From Paenibacillus etheri (GTDB lineage: Bacteria > Bacillota > Bacilli > Paenibacillales > Paenibacillaceae), in assembly GCF_001012825.1 (NCBI RefSeq), contig NZ_LCZJ02000018.1, positions 237,104 to 301,103 of the forward strand: 64,000 nucleotides of DNA, written 5' to 3'. The notes under the pieces are model-generated. The model did no database searches. It had not been told where the DNA came from and worked only from the letters and a program-made list of their open reading frames with translations. Positions 1-9,486 of this stretch are shown one piece after another. A program made the position numbers and the translations under genes. The stretch's first letter is position 1. Every line of letters starts with the position of its first letter.

Positions 1-1119
1 CACGCGGAGAACATCTCCATATCTACGCATGCAAGGGCAGCGGCACTGATTGATGTGGAGTCCGGGCGTATTTTGTATAGCAGTCGAGGAGATGAGCCTA
101 TGCTTATTGCCAGCCTGACTAAAATAATGACCGCCCTCGTCGCTATTGAGAATGGCGATTTAGCATCTAAAGTCAAAGTTGGCAAAAATGCCTTCGCCAA
201 AGAAGGCTCCTCTATTTATTTACAACAAGGTGAAGAGATGACGCTGGAAAATATGCTGTATGGACTAATGCTGCGATCAGGGAATGATGCGGCAACAGCG
301 ATCGCTGAACATATCGGCGGATCTGAAGAAGGGTTTGTATACCTGATGAACAATAAGGCGGAAGGGCTTGGATTGAAGAATACCCATTTTGCTAATCCGC
401 ATGGTCTAGATGCTGAAGGCCATTATTCGAGTGCTAACGACTTAGCTGTACTGACGGCTTATGCACTTCATAATCCTGTATTTAAGCAAATTGTGAAGAC
501 GCAGGAGAAAACTGCGGACAATCCAAATGAGAAATGGGATTACAAGTGGAGAAACAAGAATAAAATGCTGTACTTGTACGAGGGCGCGGACGGTGTGAAG
601 ACAGGGTATACCAAAAAAGCCCTACGCTGCCTAGTCAGCTCTGCGACCAGAAATGGCCAGCAGCTTGTCGCAGTGACTATAAATGATGGTGATGACTGGA
701 ATGATCATGCTTCACTACTAAACTTCGGGTTTAATCACTATCCGCTAAAGACTTTAATCGAACGTGGGGACCCCGTGAGCGGTTATGACTTCGTGACAGT
801 CAAAAAATTTGCCTACCCTTTTGGACAAGGCGAGCAGGATCGAGTGACCACTAAACTTGTCCTGAATCAGATGCCTGCGGTGTCATCCAAAGCTGCAAGA
901 TCAAACTTTGGACTGCAAGGGTTTCTCGTTCTTGATCTAGGTGGCAAAGAGATTGGCCGGGTTCCGGTGTATACACGAGAGTCCTTGCCTCCTGAGGAAT
1001 CGGCATATACTAAAAAATATAGTACAACGCAAGCACACTCATATCCTGCCGATAATTGGATTCAGGCTTTAGGAAGTGCACTGAAGGCGTTATTTAAATT
1101 GGGCGAAAGCTCCAAGTAA
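1..1119 (+). CDS. dacB: D-alanyl-D-alanine carboxypeptidase (DacB/DacF type), 5'-truncated by window edge
   Basis: Serine peptidase S11 family enzyme that removes the terminal D-Ala from peptidoglycan stem peptides outside the membrane; the spmA-spmB-adjacent member is the sporulation enzyme that trims cortex cross-linking. All three penicillin-binding motifs are visible: SLTK (Ser codon at 112), SGN (about base 277) and KTG (598-606), followed by a C-terminal beta-rich domain. The frame is open from base 1, before the GTG at 55, so the N-terminus including the signal peptide lies outside the window. The following spmA and spmB support the dacB-spmA-spmB operon known from Bacillus. Choosing dacB over dacF rests on synteny. 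Confidence 0.9.
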   Translation, partial: HAENISISTHARAAALIDVESGRILYSSRGDEPMLIASLTKIMTALVAIENGDLASKVKVGKNAFAKEGSSIYLQQGEEMTLENMLYGLMLRSGNDAATAIAEHIGGSEEGFVYLMNNKAEGLGLKNTHFANPHGLDAEGHYSSANDLAVLTAYALHNPVFKQIVKTQEKTADNPNEKWDYKWRNKNKMLYLYEGADGVKTGYTKKALRCLVSSATRNGQQLVAVTINDGDDWNDHASLLNFGFNHYPLKTLIERGDPVSGYDFVTVKKFAYPFGQGEQDRVTTKLVLNQMPAVSSKAARSNFGLQGFLVLDLGGKEIGRVPVYTRESLPPEESAYTKKYSTTQAHSYPADNWIQALGSALKALFKLGESSK

Positions 1120-1155
1120 GCAGATAGGCTGAATAATGAAGAGGGAGGCGTATCC

Positions 1156-1821
1156 ATGATTAACGGGATCTGGCTAGGAATGATCATCATCGGTTTTCTG
1201 TTCGCCGCCGTTAACGGCAGAATAGATGAATTTACAGCCGCCGTATTTGACGGAGCCAAGAGTGGGGTTACAGTAAGTTTCGGCTTAATAAGTGTGCTTG
1301 TATTCTGGCTAGGAATCATGCGGATCGCTGAGGATGCTGGTTTGCTAAAAAAAATAGCCAAGATACTTGGTCCAATCGTATCCTTTCTATTTCCAGATGT
1401 GCCGAAGGGTCATCCTGCGATCGGTTATATCCTCTCCAACATGAGCGCTAATTTGCTTGGACTCGGAAATGCGGCTACGCCTATGGGCATCAAGGCGATG
1501 CAGGAGTTGCAGAAGCTCAACCCGGATAAAGAAACAGCCACACCTGCAATGTGTACCTTGCTAGCGCTTAATACAGCAAGCATTACTCTAATTCCCGCAA
1601 CACTAATTGCGATCCGATTGAATTACAATTCGGCAGATCCCGCGGGAATAGTAGGCACAACCCTCGCTGCAACGGCTGTGGCGACCCTTGCGGCGATTGC
1701 GGCTGACCGATTCTTCCGAAGGCTGACATTGCTGCGCAAACCTCCAAAGCCGCCGTCAGCAAAGTCTGGATCTGCCCCATTATCGAAGACGCCGCTGCCT
1801 AATTCTTCATTGAAAGGGTGA
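1156..1821 (+). CDS. spmA: Spore maturation protein SpmA
   Basis: Integral membrane protein of the nucleoside recognition (Gate) family needed with SpmB for spore core dehydration. The 221-residue product has several hydrophobic segments (about residues 1-20, 40-60, 75-105, 130-150, 160-180) and a Gly/Asn-rich stretch containing LGLGNAATPMG, typical of SpmA. The C-terminus after about residue 190 is a Pro/Lys/Ser-rich tail, longer than I would expect for the family. A GAGGGAGG ribosome site precedes the ATG. It lies 37 bases after dacB and 7 bases before spmB, as an operon. Confidence 0.93.
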   Translation: MINGIWLGMIIIGFLFAAVNGRIDEFTAAVFDGAKSGVTVSFGLISVLVFWLGIMRIAEDAGLLKKIAKILGPIVSFLFPDVPKGHPAIGYILSNMSANLLGLGNAATPMGIKAMQELQKLNPDKETATPAMCTLLALNTASITLIPATLIAIRLNYNSADPAGIVGTTLAATAVATLAAIAADRFFRRLTLLRKPPKPPSAKSGSAPLSKTPLPNSSLKG

Positions 1822-1828
1822 GCATGAC

Positions 1829-2362
1829 TTGTACCAGTTAATCAGTCTCATATCGGCATGGGCGATTCCGGTCATGATTACGTTCATCCCGCTCTATGCA
1901 TTTACGCGTAAAGTCCCAGTGTATGAGTCATTTGTTGAAGGGGCGAAGGATGGATTTGGTACGGCAATCGCGATTATTCCTCATCTTGTGGGAATGCTTG
2001 TAGCGATTAGCGTCTTTCGCGCATCGGGCGCACTCGACTTCCTTATGGGATTCATATCTCCTGCACTGCGGGGGTTTGGCGTACCTCCAGAAGTACTACC
2101 ACTTGGCCTTCTGCGGCCCCTCACAGGGACAGGCTCGCTTGCTTATACCACAGATCTGATTCGCGTTCATGGCCCAGATTCTTTAATCGGCATGATTGCC
2201 TCCACCATACAGGGCAGCACGGACACAACTCTCTATGTATTAACGGTTTATTTTGGAGCTGTAGGTGTGCGTAACGGCCGTTATGCACTTAAGGTAGGTC
2301 TCTTCTCCGATGTTATTGGCTTCGTCGCTGCGATCGCGGTCTGCCTCTTACTTTTTGGATAG
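1829..2362 (+). CDS. spmB: Spore maturation protein SpmB
   Basis: Partner of SpmA in spore core dehydration, also a Gate-family membrane protein. The 177 residues contain hydrophobic helices and the LRPLTGTGSLAY and STIQGSTDTTLYVL stretches characteristic of SpmB. The start is TTG, 7 bases after the spmA stop. The nearby ATG at 1824 is in another frame and stops after five codons, so TTG with the upstream GAAAGGG is the sensible start. It is probably co-transcribed with dacB and spmA. Confidence 0.92.
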   Translation: MYQLISLISAWAIPVMITFIPLYAFTRKVPVYESFVEGAKDGFGTAIAIIPHLVGMLVAISVFRASGALDFLMGFISPALRGFGVPPEVLPLGLLRPLTGTGSLAYTTDLIRVHGPDSLIGMIASTIQGSTDTTLYVLTVYFGAVGVRNGRYALKVGLFSDVIGFVAAIAVCLLLFG

Positions 2363-2427
2363 AGGCGTCACGCCCTATCCTTCCTCGACATATGCTATTG
2401 CAGCAATGTGGAGGGAGGGATTCCGCT

Positions 2428-2772
2428 ATGAACTATAAAGGTTTTATTCTACATCAGTCTCGTTGTACTTCCATTAATGGCAAAGGTTTTGATTTCTGGG
2501 TTGGTGTGGACGGAGCTATATATGCGGCACCACTGCTGACTGATCCGGAGTATATTCACATTTGCTTGGAGGGTGATTTCAGCAGGGAAGACGGCATTCC
2601 TCCAGTATCTGGAAAGAAAGAGCAGCAATTTGCAACGGGTAGACTCATTCTCGAACTGGTAGAGCGCTACCAAATCTCCCCTTTAATCATCGAACCCCAC
2701 AATAATTACTGCCCAGGAGCATTTTTTCCTTGGAATGAACTTGTGATTTATCCCTCTGATGGTTATCATTAA
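2428..2772 (+). CDS. Unknown protein of 114 residues between spmB and rluB
   Basis: I do not recognise the family. An open frame begins at 2392, but a strong GGAGGGAGG at 2410-2418 sets the ATG at 2428 as the start. The product is soluble, with no signal or membrane segment, and rich in aromatic residues (YKGFILHQ, GKGFDFWVG, IYAAPLL). The segment around residues 25-55 ends in FSREDGIPP, and the C-terminal third is Pro/Tyr-rich. B. subtilis has no gene at this position between spmB and rluB. The stop lies 20 bases before rluB, so the two may share a transcript. Confidence 0.7.
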   Translation: MNYKGFILHQSRCTSINGKGFDFWVGVDGAIYAAPLLTDPEYIHICLEGDFSREDGIPPVSGKKEQQFATGRLILELVERYQISPLIIEPHNNYCPGAFFPWNELVIYPSDGYH

Positions 2773-2792
2773 TCTGAGGTGACTAGTCGAAA

Positions 2793-3551
2793 ATGGAAAG
2801 ATTACAGAAAATTTTGGCGCAGGCCGGTGTGGCGTCCAGACGTAAGTGTGAAGAAATGATTTTGGCCGGTAAAGTGGAAGTCAACGGGGAACTCGTAACT
2901 ACGCTTGGCACGAAGGTGGACCCCGCAACAGATATTATTAAAGTCTCCGGTAGACTGATCCGGGGCGAGAACAAAATCTACATTATGTTCAACAAACCTA
3001 AAGGAGTAATTACAAGTGCTTCCGATCCAAAGGGTCGTAAGGTTGTAACAGACTACCTTAAAGGAATTACAGAACGGGTTTACCCTGTAGGCCGTCTGGA
3101 TTACGATACGGAAGGATTGCTGCTGTTAACGAATGATGGGGATTTCGCTAACTTGCTTACCCATCCTAAGCATCATGTGCCTAAGACGTATCATGCTACG
3201 GTTAAGGGTATCCCGCACGGTACTGCACTGGACAAGCTAAAAGCCGGGATTAAGCTGGAAGATGGTATGACAGCGCCTGCCGAAGTGGAGTACAAAGATA
3301 TTGATGAAGTGAATAAAGAAGCGGTAATCAGCATTACGATTCATGAGGGACGTAACCGTCAGGTACGACGCATGTTTGATGCAATTTCACACCCCGTCAT
3401 CCGTCTGAAGCGGATTTCTTTCGGGGATATTATGCTGCAAAATCTTAAACGTGGATCCTACCGTCATTTGACCAAAGATGAAATTAACCATCTGCAGCAA
3501 ATTGCCAAAGCAGGATTGCTCAAAGAAAGAACTCCACGTAAAGAGTCATAA
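2793..3551 (+). CDS. rluB: 23S rRNA pseudouridine synthase RluB
   Basis: Isomerises a uridine in domain V of 23S rRNA (position 2605 in E. coli numbering, known for the family). An S4 RNA-binding domain occupies about residues 1-60 (MERLQKILAQAGVASRRKCE). The RsuA/RluB catalytic domain follows, with GRLDYDTEGLLLLTNDG carrying the catalytic Asp at about residue 103, and HEGRNRQVRRM near residue 190. The length of 252 is normal. The location between spmB and resA matches the B. subtilis ypuL/rluB order. Confidence 0.95.
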   Translation: MERLQKILAQAGVASRRKCEEMILAGKVEVNGELVTTLGTKVDPATDIIKVSGRLIRGENKIYIMFNKPKGVITSASDPKGRKVVTDYLKGITERVYPVGRLDYDTEGLLLLTNDGDFANLLTHPKHHVPKTYHATVKGIPHGTALDKLKAGIKLEDGMTAPAEVEYKDIDEVNKEAVISITIHEGRNRQVRRMFDAISHPVIRLKRISFGDIMLQNLKRGSYRHLTKDEINHLQQIAKAGLLKERTPRKES

Positions 3552-3601
3552 AGACACACAATATTCACAATTAAACCCCCTAATGCTGTGACTAAATTCG
3601 C

Positions 3602-3607
3602 TATAAT
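3602..3607 (+). promoter_or_regulatory. Candidate -10 element upstream of resA
   Basis: TATAAT lies 65 bases before the resA start in a 120-base gap after rluB. No convincing -35 hexamer is found 16-18 bases upstream, which would fit an activator-dependent promoter; B. subtilis resA is activated by phosphorylated ResD. This is a pattern match only. Confidence 0.35.
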
Positions 3608-3671
3608 GTTCATAGGATGTTCACACCTTACAACATAAGTATGAGTTGCGTCACAGAAGGGGGCTTTACAT

Positions 3672-4193
3672 GTGGGTAAAGCGAGAAAACCAATTCAAAT
3701 CGTAATTCTGTTTCTAATCGTTCTAGTAGGTGGTTATGCAATTGGTTCCTCTGTATTTGGTGGAAGCGGTAAACCAGAGGAAGGTAGTAAAGCGCCTGCC
3801 ATTGATTTGCTGGGGCTTGATGGCCTTGGGCATACGTTAGACGAGTATAAGGGTAAGGCTATTGTGCTGAATTTCTGGGGCTCATGGTGCACACCTTGTG
3901 TAAAAGAAATGCCGGCTCTCCAAGCACAATGGGAGAAATGGAAGGACAAAGATGTAATCGTGATTGGAATCAACGTAGGCGAAGATCAGATGACTGTCGA
4001 GAATTTTGTGAAGCAGGTCGACATTGATTTTCCGATTTTGATGGACACGGGACGAGACGCTGTGCGAAGCTATGGTATTTCTCCACTCCCAACTACTTTT
4101 TTTATTAATGCAAAGGGTAAAATTGACAGCATTCATATTGGCCAGCTTGATTTAGATTCACTAGATGATCAAATTGGGAAGCTGGTGGATTGA
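3672..4193 (+). CDS. resA: Thiol-disulfide oxidoreductase ResA
   Basis: Membrane-anchored thioredoxin-like protein facing outward that reduces the CXXCH cysteines of apocytochrome c before heme attachment. The N-terminus has a hydrophobic anchor (about residues 8-27), then a TlpA-like fold with active site WCTPC near residue 76 and the cis-Pro loop SPLPTTFF near residue 138. The start is GTG at 3672, 9 bases after AAGGGGG. The overlapping ATG at 3670 is out of frame. It is the first gene of resABCDE and its TGA overlaps the resB start. Confidence 0.93.
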   Translation: MGKARKPIQIVILFLIVLVGGYAIGSSVFGGSGKPEEGSKAPAIDLLGLDGLGHTLDEYKGKAIVLNFWGSWCTPCVKEMPALQAQWEKWKDKDVIVIGINVGEDQMTVENFVKQVDIDFPILMDTGRDAVRSYGISPLPTTFFINAKGKIDSIHIGQLDLDSLDDQIGKLVD

Positions 4194-5878
4194 TGAGTGA
4201 ACGCGAGGCTTTTATAACCAATACCAAATGTGAATGCGGCCACCAGAACCCTGTAGGCACTGTTCTATGTGAAGCATGCGGAAAGCCGCTTGGCAAAGAA
4301 TCGGACTGGGGCGAGAATCTGGAGATGCGTTATGATGGTGTAGCCCGTCGTTCGCAGCGCGTTAATCCAAGCATTATTGATCGCGTATGGAACTTTTTTT
4401 CATCCGTCAAAATAGCGATTTATCTAATCGTATTGACACTGTTAGGCTCTATGCTGGGAACAATATTCCCTCAGGAGAGTACTTTTCTTAATATTGATGC
4501 ATCAAGTTATTATAAGCAGGAGTATGGAACAGCTGGGGACATCTACTATAGGCTTGGACTTTCACATACATACGAATCCTGGTGGTTTGTGACTCTACTC
4601 GTAATGATTGGCGCTTCATTAGTCATTTGTAGTTTGGACAGAGTACTTCCGCTATATAAGGCATTAACTAGACAGAAGATTCGGAAACATCGTCAGTTCT
4701 TAACTCGGCAAAAGGCCGTGCTAGTCACTGAAGTGCAAGAAGAACCAGAAGCTTGGGTTGCTCGAGTGATTCAGCCTATGCGTAAAAAGGGCTATCGAGT
4801 CAAGAAGGATGGAGGAGCTCTGCTAGCAGAGAAACACCGCTTCAGCCGCTGGGGACCTTACGTAATACATATTGGTTTGATTATTTTTTTACTAGCTGTA
4901 CTGGCAAGAGGATTGCCGGGTCTCAACATGGATCAGCATCTTGCTTTCCCACAAGGGGAGATTACACAGATTCCAGATACTACCTACTATTTAAAAAACG
5001 AGAAATTCACCGTAGAATTTTATACGGATGAAGAGATGCCTGAGGAGTTTCGTGGCAAAAAAATCCTTCCGAAATTATTCCAAACTAAAGCTGTGCTATA
5101 TAAATGTACCGCGGATTGCGGAGATCCTACTAAGGAACCGCAGCTTGCCGAGGTGACAACACATGATATCCAAGTAAACTCACCTTTGGATTATAAAGGA
5201 TTGAAAGCGTATCAGTTTGATTATGATTTAACACCTGTGCTGCGTTCCGTTCAGCCTGGACTTAAGAATTCCACCACAGGGGAGACATATGGTAAATTCA
5301 AACTGGACATGAAGAATCCGCAGCGAACGATTACAGCGGGACCCTATACGATGACTTTAAAAGAAAAGTATATGGATTTTGGATTAAATGAGGATGGGCA
5401 GCCGATATCTAAATCGCCTTATCCAAATGCACCAGCATTCTTGTTCTTGATTCAAGGACCGAATTTGCCAGCGGAAGGGCAGCAGTACTTCTATTTTCCT
5501 AAGCAGGTAGATAAGTCTCAGTTTCAGCAGGTAGCTATTAACGATAAGCTTGCTGGCAGCAATAGATTTCTTGAGCTTGAAGTGGACAACATGAGCGATG
5601 TTGATTTTTCGGAATCGACTACATACTTGAATATACGTATTGATCGTGCAATGCCTTTTGTATGGTTAGGTGCAGCAATCGTGATGCTGGGTTTAGTCCT
5701 TGGATTTTACTGGCAGCATAGACGCATCTGGCTTACCGTTGTGAACGGAGAGCTAATACTCGGAGGTCATACGAACAAGAACTGGTTCGGTTTCCGTCGT
5801 GAGATCGTTTCTATTTTAGAAAAAGTAGATGTGGTAGTCGATGAAAAATCAATAGATAATGGAGGAGGCCTAACATGA
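4193..5878 (+). CDS. resB: Cytochrome c biogenesis protein ResB (CcsB/Ccs1 family)
   Basis: Part of the system II heme export and ligation complex with ResC. An N-terminal zinc-ribbon-like segment (CECGHQNP...LCEACG, two Cys pairs, about residues 8-30) precedes the first membrane helix; I recall the same feature in the B. subtilis protein. Membrane helices lie near residues 72-92, 130-150 and 225-245, followed by a large extracytoplasmic domain (about 245-490) and a last helix near 492-512. I chose the ATG at 4193 (TGATG overlap with resA) rather than the TTG at 4190. It ends in an ATGA overlap with resC. Confidence 0.92.
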   Translation: MSEREAFITNTKCECGHQNPVGTVLCEACGKPLGKESDWGENLEMRYDGVARRSQRVNPSIIDRVWNFFSSVKIAIYLIVLTLLGSMLGTIFPQESTFLNIDASSYYKQEYGTAGDIYYRLGLSHTYESWWFVTLLVMIGASLVICSLDRVLPLYKALTRQKIRKHRQFLTRQKAVLVTEVQEEPEAWVARVIQPMRKKGYRVKKDGGALLAEKHRFSRWGPYVIHIGLIIFLLAVLARGLPGLNMDQHLAFPQGEITQIPDTTYYLKNEKFTVEFYTDEEMPEEFRGKKILPKLFQTKAVLYKCTADCGDPTKEPQLAEVTTHDIQVNSPLDYKGLKAYQFDYDLTPVLRSVQPGLKNSTTGETYGKFKLDMKNPQRTITAGPYTMTLKEKYMDFGLNEDGQPISKSPYPNAPAFLFLIQGPNLPAEGQQYFYFPKQVDKSQFQQVAINDKLAGSNRFLELEVDNMSDVDFSESTTYLNIRIDRAMPFVWLGAAIVMLGLVLGFYWQHRRIWLTVVNGELILGGHTNKNWFGFRREIVSILEKVDVVVDEKSIDNGGGLT

Positions 5879-7137
5879 GCTTGCTCGATATCAGCAGTGC
5901 TGTCTTTATTGCCGCATTCTTATTGTACAGCGGTTCGTTTATGTTATTCACTATCGCTATCATGGGTCGCAAGTGGTCGGGCCGCAAGCCAGAGGAACAT
6001 ACTGCTCGATGGGGGAAAATAGCTTTTATTGTTTCTTCTATAGGTCTTATCTTTCATCTTATTTATTTCTTTACGCGCTGGGCGGGTTCAGGACATATTC
6101 CAGTTAGCAATATGTATGAGTTCATGACTTTCTTATCTATGATGGTTATGGTAGCCTTTACAGTGATGTACGCGATCTATCGCAAGGTTATTCTTGGTCT
6201 GTTTGCAGTTCCAATTAGCATTATTGTGATGGCATACGCAGCTGTATTTCCACAGGAGGTTCAGCCATTAATTCCATCCCTGCAATCGAACTATCTCAAG
6301 ATTCACGTAACACTGGCAGCACTAGGTGAATCCTTTTTTGCAGTAGGATTTGCGGCAGGGCTGATGTATCTGCTCCGGACCGTGAATTTTGCTAGTAAAG
6401 AGAAGGCGGATCGTAAGCAACAGAGGCTTATTGAATTTACTCTCTTTTCAATCATTGTTATAATTGGGTTTCTGGGTTCAGTTTTTGCTTTCCGCGGAGC
6501 AGGTTATGAGACTGTTTTTGTCCGTCCCAACGTTACGATTGACAGCGCAGGGCAGGAAAATAGTACAATAGAGAAAGTGAGTTATCGAATGCCGCCGATT
6601 GTGGCTCCTCACAATAGCGAAATTGAAAGCTTCCAGTCGTTTCTTGGCATGAAAGAACCTCTCTTTGAAGCTCCTTCATGGATGAATGGTGTGAATGCTG
6701 GTCGGAAGTTTAATACTGTAATCTGGTCGATTCTTTCCGGATTACTCCTTTACGGAATTCTTCGCTTGATCGTTCGCAAGCCGCTAGGCGCAGCGATTCA
6801 CCCAGTTATGGACGGAATTGATGAAGGCGATCTAGATGAGATTACGTATAGGGCGATAGCCATTGGCTTCCCTATTTTCACATTAGGCGCTTTGATTTTT
6901 GCAATGATATGGGCGCAAATAGCTTGGGGAAGATTCTGGGGATGGGACCCCAAAGAAGTCTGGGCACTCGTTACTTGGCTCTTCTATAGTGCTTATCTTC
7001 ATTTACGATTGGCTCGTGGATGGCAAGGGCGAAAATCTGCCTGGCTTGCTGTTCTAGGCTTTTTGGTCGTAATGTTTACCTTAGTTGGCGTTAATCTAGT
7101 CATCGCCGGTCTTCATTCTTATGCGGGGACGGACTGA
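5875..7137 (+). CDS. resC: Cytochrome c biogenesis protein ResC (CcsA family)
   Basis: Heme-handling membrane partner of ResB in c-type cytochrome assembly. The 420-residue polytopic protein carries the tryptophan-rich WWD-type heme motif as WGRFWGWDPKEVWAL (about residues 352-366), and conserved His residues, for example near the C-terminus in IAGLHSYAG. GGAGGAGG precedes the ATG, which overlaps the resB stop (ATGA), indicating translational coupling. Confidence 0.93.
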   Translation: MSLLDISSAVFIAAFLLYSGSFMLFTIAIMGRKWSGRKPEEHTARWGKIAFIVSSIGLIFHLIYFFTRWAGSGHIPVSNMYEFMTFLSMMVMVAFTVMYAIYRKVILGLFAVPISIIVMAYAAVFPQEVQPLIPSLQSNYLKIHVTLAALGESFFAVGFAAGLMYLLRTVNFASKEKADRKQQRLIEFTLFSIIVIIGFLGSVFAFRGAGYETVFVRPNVTIDSAGQENSTIEKVSYRMPPIVAPHNSEIESFQSFLGMKEPLFEAPSWMNGVNAGRKFNTVIWSILSGLLLYGILRLIVRKPLGAAIHPVMDGIDEGDLDEITYRAIAIGFPIFTLGALIFAMIWAQIAWGRFWGWDPKEVWALVTWLFYSAYLHLRLARGWQGRKSAWLAVLGFLVVMFTLVGVNLVIAGLHSYAGTD

Positions 7138-7214
7138 GCATAGTTAACCTGCTAACACAGCACAATGGATTTAAGGTTACGTTCTACTGTATTTGATGAA
7201 GGGGTTGTTGTGAA

Positions 7215-7931
7215 ATGGCAGATCATTTAAACAGAATTCTGGTAGTGGATGATGAGGAACGCATTCGCCGCCTGCTTAAGATGTATCTTGAAAAAGAAGG
7301 CTATGAAATCGATGAAGCAGAAGATGGAGAAATCGCTCTTCGTAAAGCAACAGCAAATGACTACGGTCTAATTTTGCTGGATGTTATGCTGCCTGGTATT
7401 GATGGAATGGAAGTGCTGACCCGACTCAGAGGGGTTAAGTCAACGCCAGTCTTAATGCTTACAGCTAAAGGCGAAGAGATTAATCGTGTACAGGGCTTTG
7501 AGATGGGCGCTGATGATTATGTCGTGAAGCCATTTAGCCCTCGCGAAGTGATTTATCGCGTGAAGGCCATTATGCGCCGTTCTTCGGCAACAGCATTTTT
7601 GTCCAAAGAGAGTAACTCCAGTAATAACATCGTATTTACTCATCTTATTATTGAGCATGACGCGCACCGTGTTACTGCTGGCGGTGAAGAAGTGAGTCTG
7701 ACACCGAAAGAATACGAACTTCTGCATTATTTGGCGATTTCGCCGGATAAAGTGTTCTCTCGTGAAGAACTGCTTAAGGATGTTTGGAATTATGAGTTTT
7801 TTGGAGATTTGCGTACAGTCGATACCCATGTTAAACGTCTTCGTGAAAAGCTGAATAAGGTATCACCGGAATCCGCGGCGATGATTACAACCGTATGGGG
7901 TGTAGGCTACAAACTTGAGGTACCTAAATAA
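7215..7931 (+). CDS. resD: Response regulator ResD (OmpR/PhoB type)
   Basis: DNA-binding response regulator for respiration and anaerobic genes. The receiver domain (about residues 5-120) has the acidic pocket VVDDEE, phospho-acceptor Asp in LLDVMLPG (about residue 59) and Lys in DDYVVKPF. A winged-helix DNA-binding domain follows (about 140-237: LTPKEYELL, VDTHVKRLREKL, VWGVGYKLE). It is immediately followed by resE with no intergenic base, so the pair is co-translated. Confidence 0.95.
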   Translation: MADHLNRILVVDDEERIRRLLKMYLEKEGYEIDEAEDGEIALRKATANDYGLILLDVMLPGIDGMEVLTRLRGVKSTPVLMLTAKGEEINRVQGFEMGADDYVVKPFSPREVIYRVKAIMRRSSATAFLSKESNSSNNIVFTHLIIEHDAHRVTAGGEEVSLTPKEYELLHYLAISPDKVFSREELLKDVWNYEFFGDLRTVDTHVKRLREKLNKVSPESAAMITTVWGVGYKLEVPK

Positions 7932-9368
7932 GTGAACTTCTGGAGAAGTCTTGTCGGCAAACTGTGGGTCACGATCATCTGCCTGGTCGCTGTCGTGCTT
8001 ATAACACTCGGGTTGTTTCTGCTTCCCTATATCGACAGTAACTTTGCCAATTCCGGCGATATCAAACGTTTATTTATGTATACTTGCATGATCGGATTTT
8101 CTTTGACGACATTCTTCGCGTTGTTCTTGTTTACCAAGATCACTCAACCGATGCAACGTGTCATCGAGGCTGCAAACAACATTCGACGTGGTGAATACGG
8201 AACAAGGCTGACGCTTGTCACAAGCGACGAAATCGGTCAATTGGCGACTTCCTTTAACCATATGGCTGAGGAGTTAGAAGAGAATATCCGCAGTCTGCAC
8301 CATGAGAAGGGTCATCTATCCAGTGTATTACGTAGCATGAGTGATGCTGTAATCACCTTTGACATCGAAGGTCAGATTATTCTGACCAATCCGCATGGTC
8401 AATCGCTACTTGAGAGCTGGAGCGATTTGGAGTGGGAACAAGAGAGTGACATTGAACCTCATTCGGAAACGGCTGAGAGTAATGTTCCACCTCCCCTGCG
8501 TCCTTTATTTTTGAGCACGTTGAAACAAGGCGGCGATGAGCGTTCTAATGTACATGTCCGGCAGGGCGTGTGGTCCGTCCATATGGCACCTTTATATTCT
8601 GAGGGCAGCATTCGTGGAGTAGTTGCTGTTCTACGTGATGTGACTGAAGAAGTACGACTCGAAAAAATGCGCCGTGACTTCGTGGCAAACGTTTCTCATG
8701 AGATTCGGACGCCATTATCGATGATGCAAGGTTATAGTGAGGCTTTACTTGACGGCATGGCTTCTTCACCAGAAGAAAGCAGTGAACTGATTCAGGTCAT
8801 TCATGATGAATCCCTCCGTATGGGACGTCTTGTAAAGGATCTGCTCGACCTTGCGCGAATGGAAGCTGGACATACGGATATGTTGAAGGCAGAAGTAGGT
8901 GTGAATGAACTGCTGGAACGAGTGTATCGTAAATTTTCCGTACGTGCGAAAGAGCGTGATATTCATCTGCAGCTAAACAAAGAGAGCGATGTCCTTGTTC
9001 TTAAGGCGGCTGATGAAGATAAGCTAGAGCAGGTCTTAACCAATTTGCTCGATAATGCTTTTCGTCATACTCAGGATGGCAAGAAGATCACGGTTTATAC
9101 AGGAACTTGTGTCTTAGAAGGGCGTCGCTATCTTGAAATTAAAATTCAGGATGAAGGCGTAGGTATTCCGCAGGAAGATCTGCCGTATATATTTGATCGT
9201 TTCTACAAAGCCGATAAGGCACGCGTACGGGGAGAATCAGGTGGAACAGGACTTGGGCTTGCGATTGTTAAAAATATTGTTGAGTCGCATCACGGAACCA
9301 TTTCAGCTTCCAGTAAATTGGGTGAAAGTACAACCTTTACCTTAAGACTTCCTGTCGAAAAACAGTAA
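7932..9368 (+). CDS. resE: Sensor histidine kinase ResE with reduced extracytoplasmic region
   Basis: Kinase partner of ResD. The order is TM1 (about 10-33), a short loop, TM2 (about 46-68), HAMP (about 68-120), a PAS-like domain (about 125-235), HisKA with the phospho-acceptor His in VSHEIRTPLS, and HATPase_c with N box LLDNAFRH, G1 DEGVGIP and G2 GTGLGLAI. The start is GTG directly after the resD stop. At 478 residues it is about 110 shorter than B. subtilis ResE, because only about a dozen residues separate the two helices. Sensing therefore probably rests on the membrane, HAMP or PAS parts. Confidence 0.93.
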   Translation: MNFWRSLVGKLWVTIICLVAVVLITLGLFLLPYIDSNFANSGDIKRLFMYTCMIGFSLTTFFALFLFTKITQPMQRVIEAANNIRRGEYGTRLTLVTSDEIGQLATSFNHMAEELEENIRSLHHEKGHLSSVLRSMSDAVITFDIEGQIILTNPHGQSLLESWSDLEWEQESDIEPHSETAESNVPPPLRPLFLSTLKQGGDERSNVHVRQGVWSVHMAPLYSEGSIRGVVAVLRDVTEEVRLEKMRRDFVANVSHEIRTPLSMMQGYSEALLDGMASSPEESSELIQVIHDESLRMGRLVKDLLDLARMEAGHTDMLKAEVGVNELLERVYRKFSVRAKERDIHLQLNKESDVLVLKAADEDKLEQVLTNLLDNAFRHTQDGKKITVYTGTCVLEGRRYLEIKIQDEGVGIPQEDLPYIFDRFYKADKARVRGESGGTGLGLAIVKNIVESHHGTISASSKLGESTTFTLRLPVEKQ

Positions 9369-9388
9369 TTCCAAACACAATGTGTGAT

Positions 9389-9416
9389 AGCGCCTCTGAC
9401 AGCAGAGGTGCTTTTT
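9389..9416 (+). terminator. Rho-independent terminator after resE
   Basis: A 9-bp stem GCGCCTCTG/CAGAGGTGC (one G-U pair) with a 4-base loop ACAG is followed by TTTTT. It closes the resABCDE unit. Confidence 0.85.
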
Positions 9417-9486
9417 GTTGAAACAAATACATTAATCTTGTTCATCGTGGAACATATCTCATTGTTTATGCTTGGGAGGCCATCAA

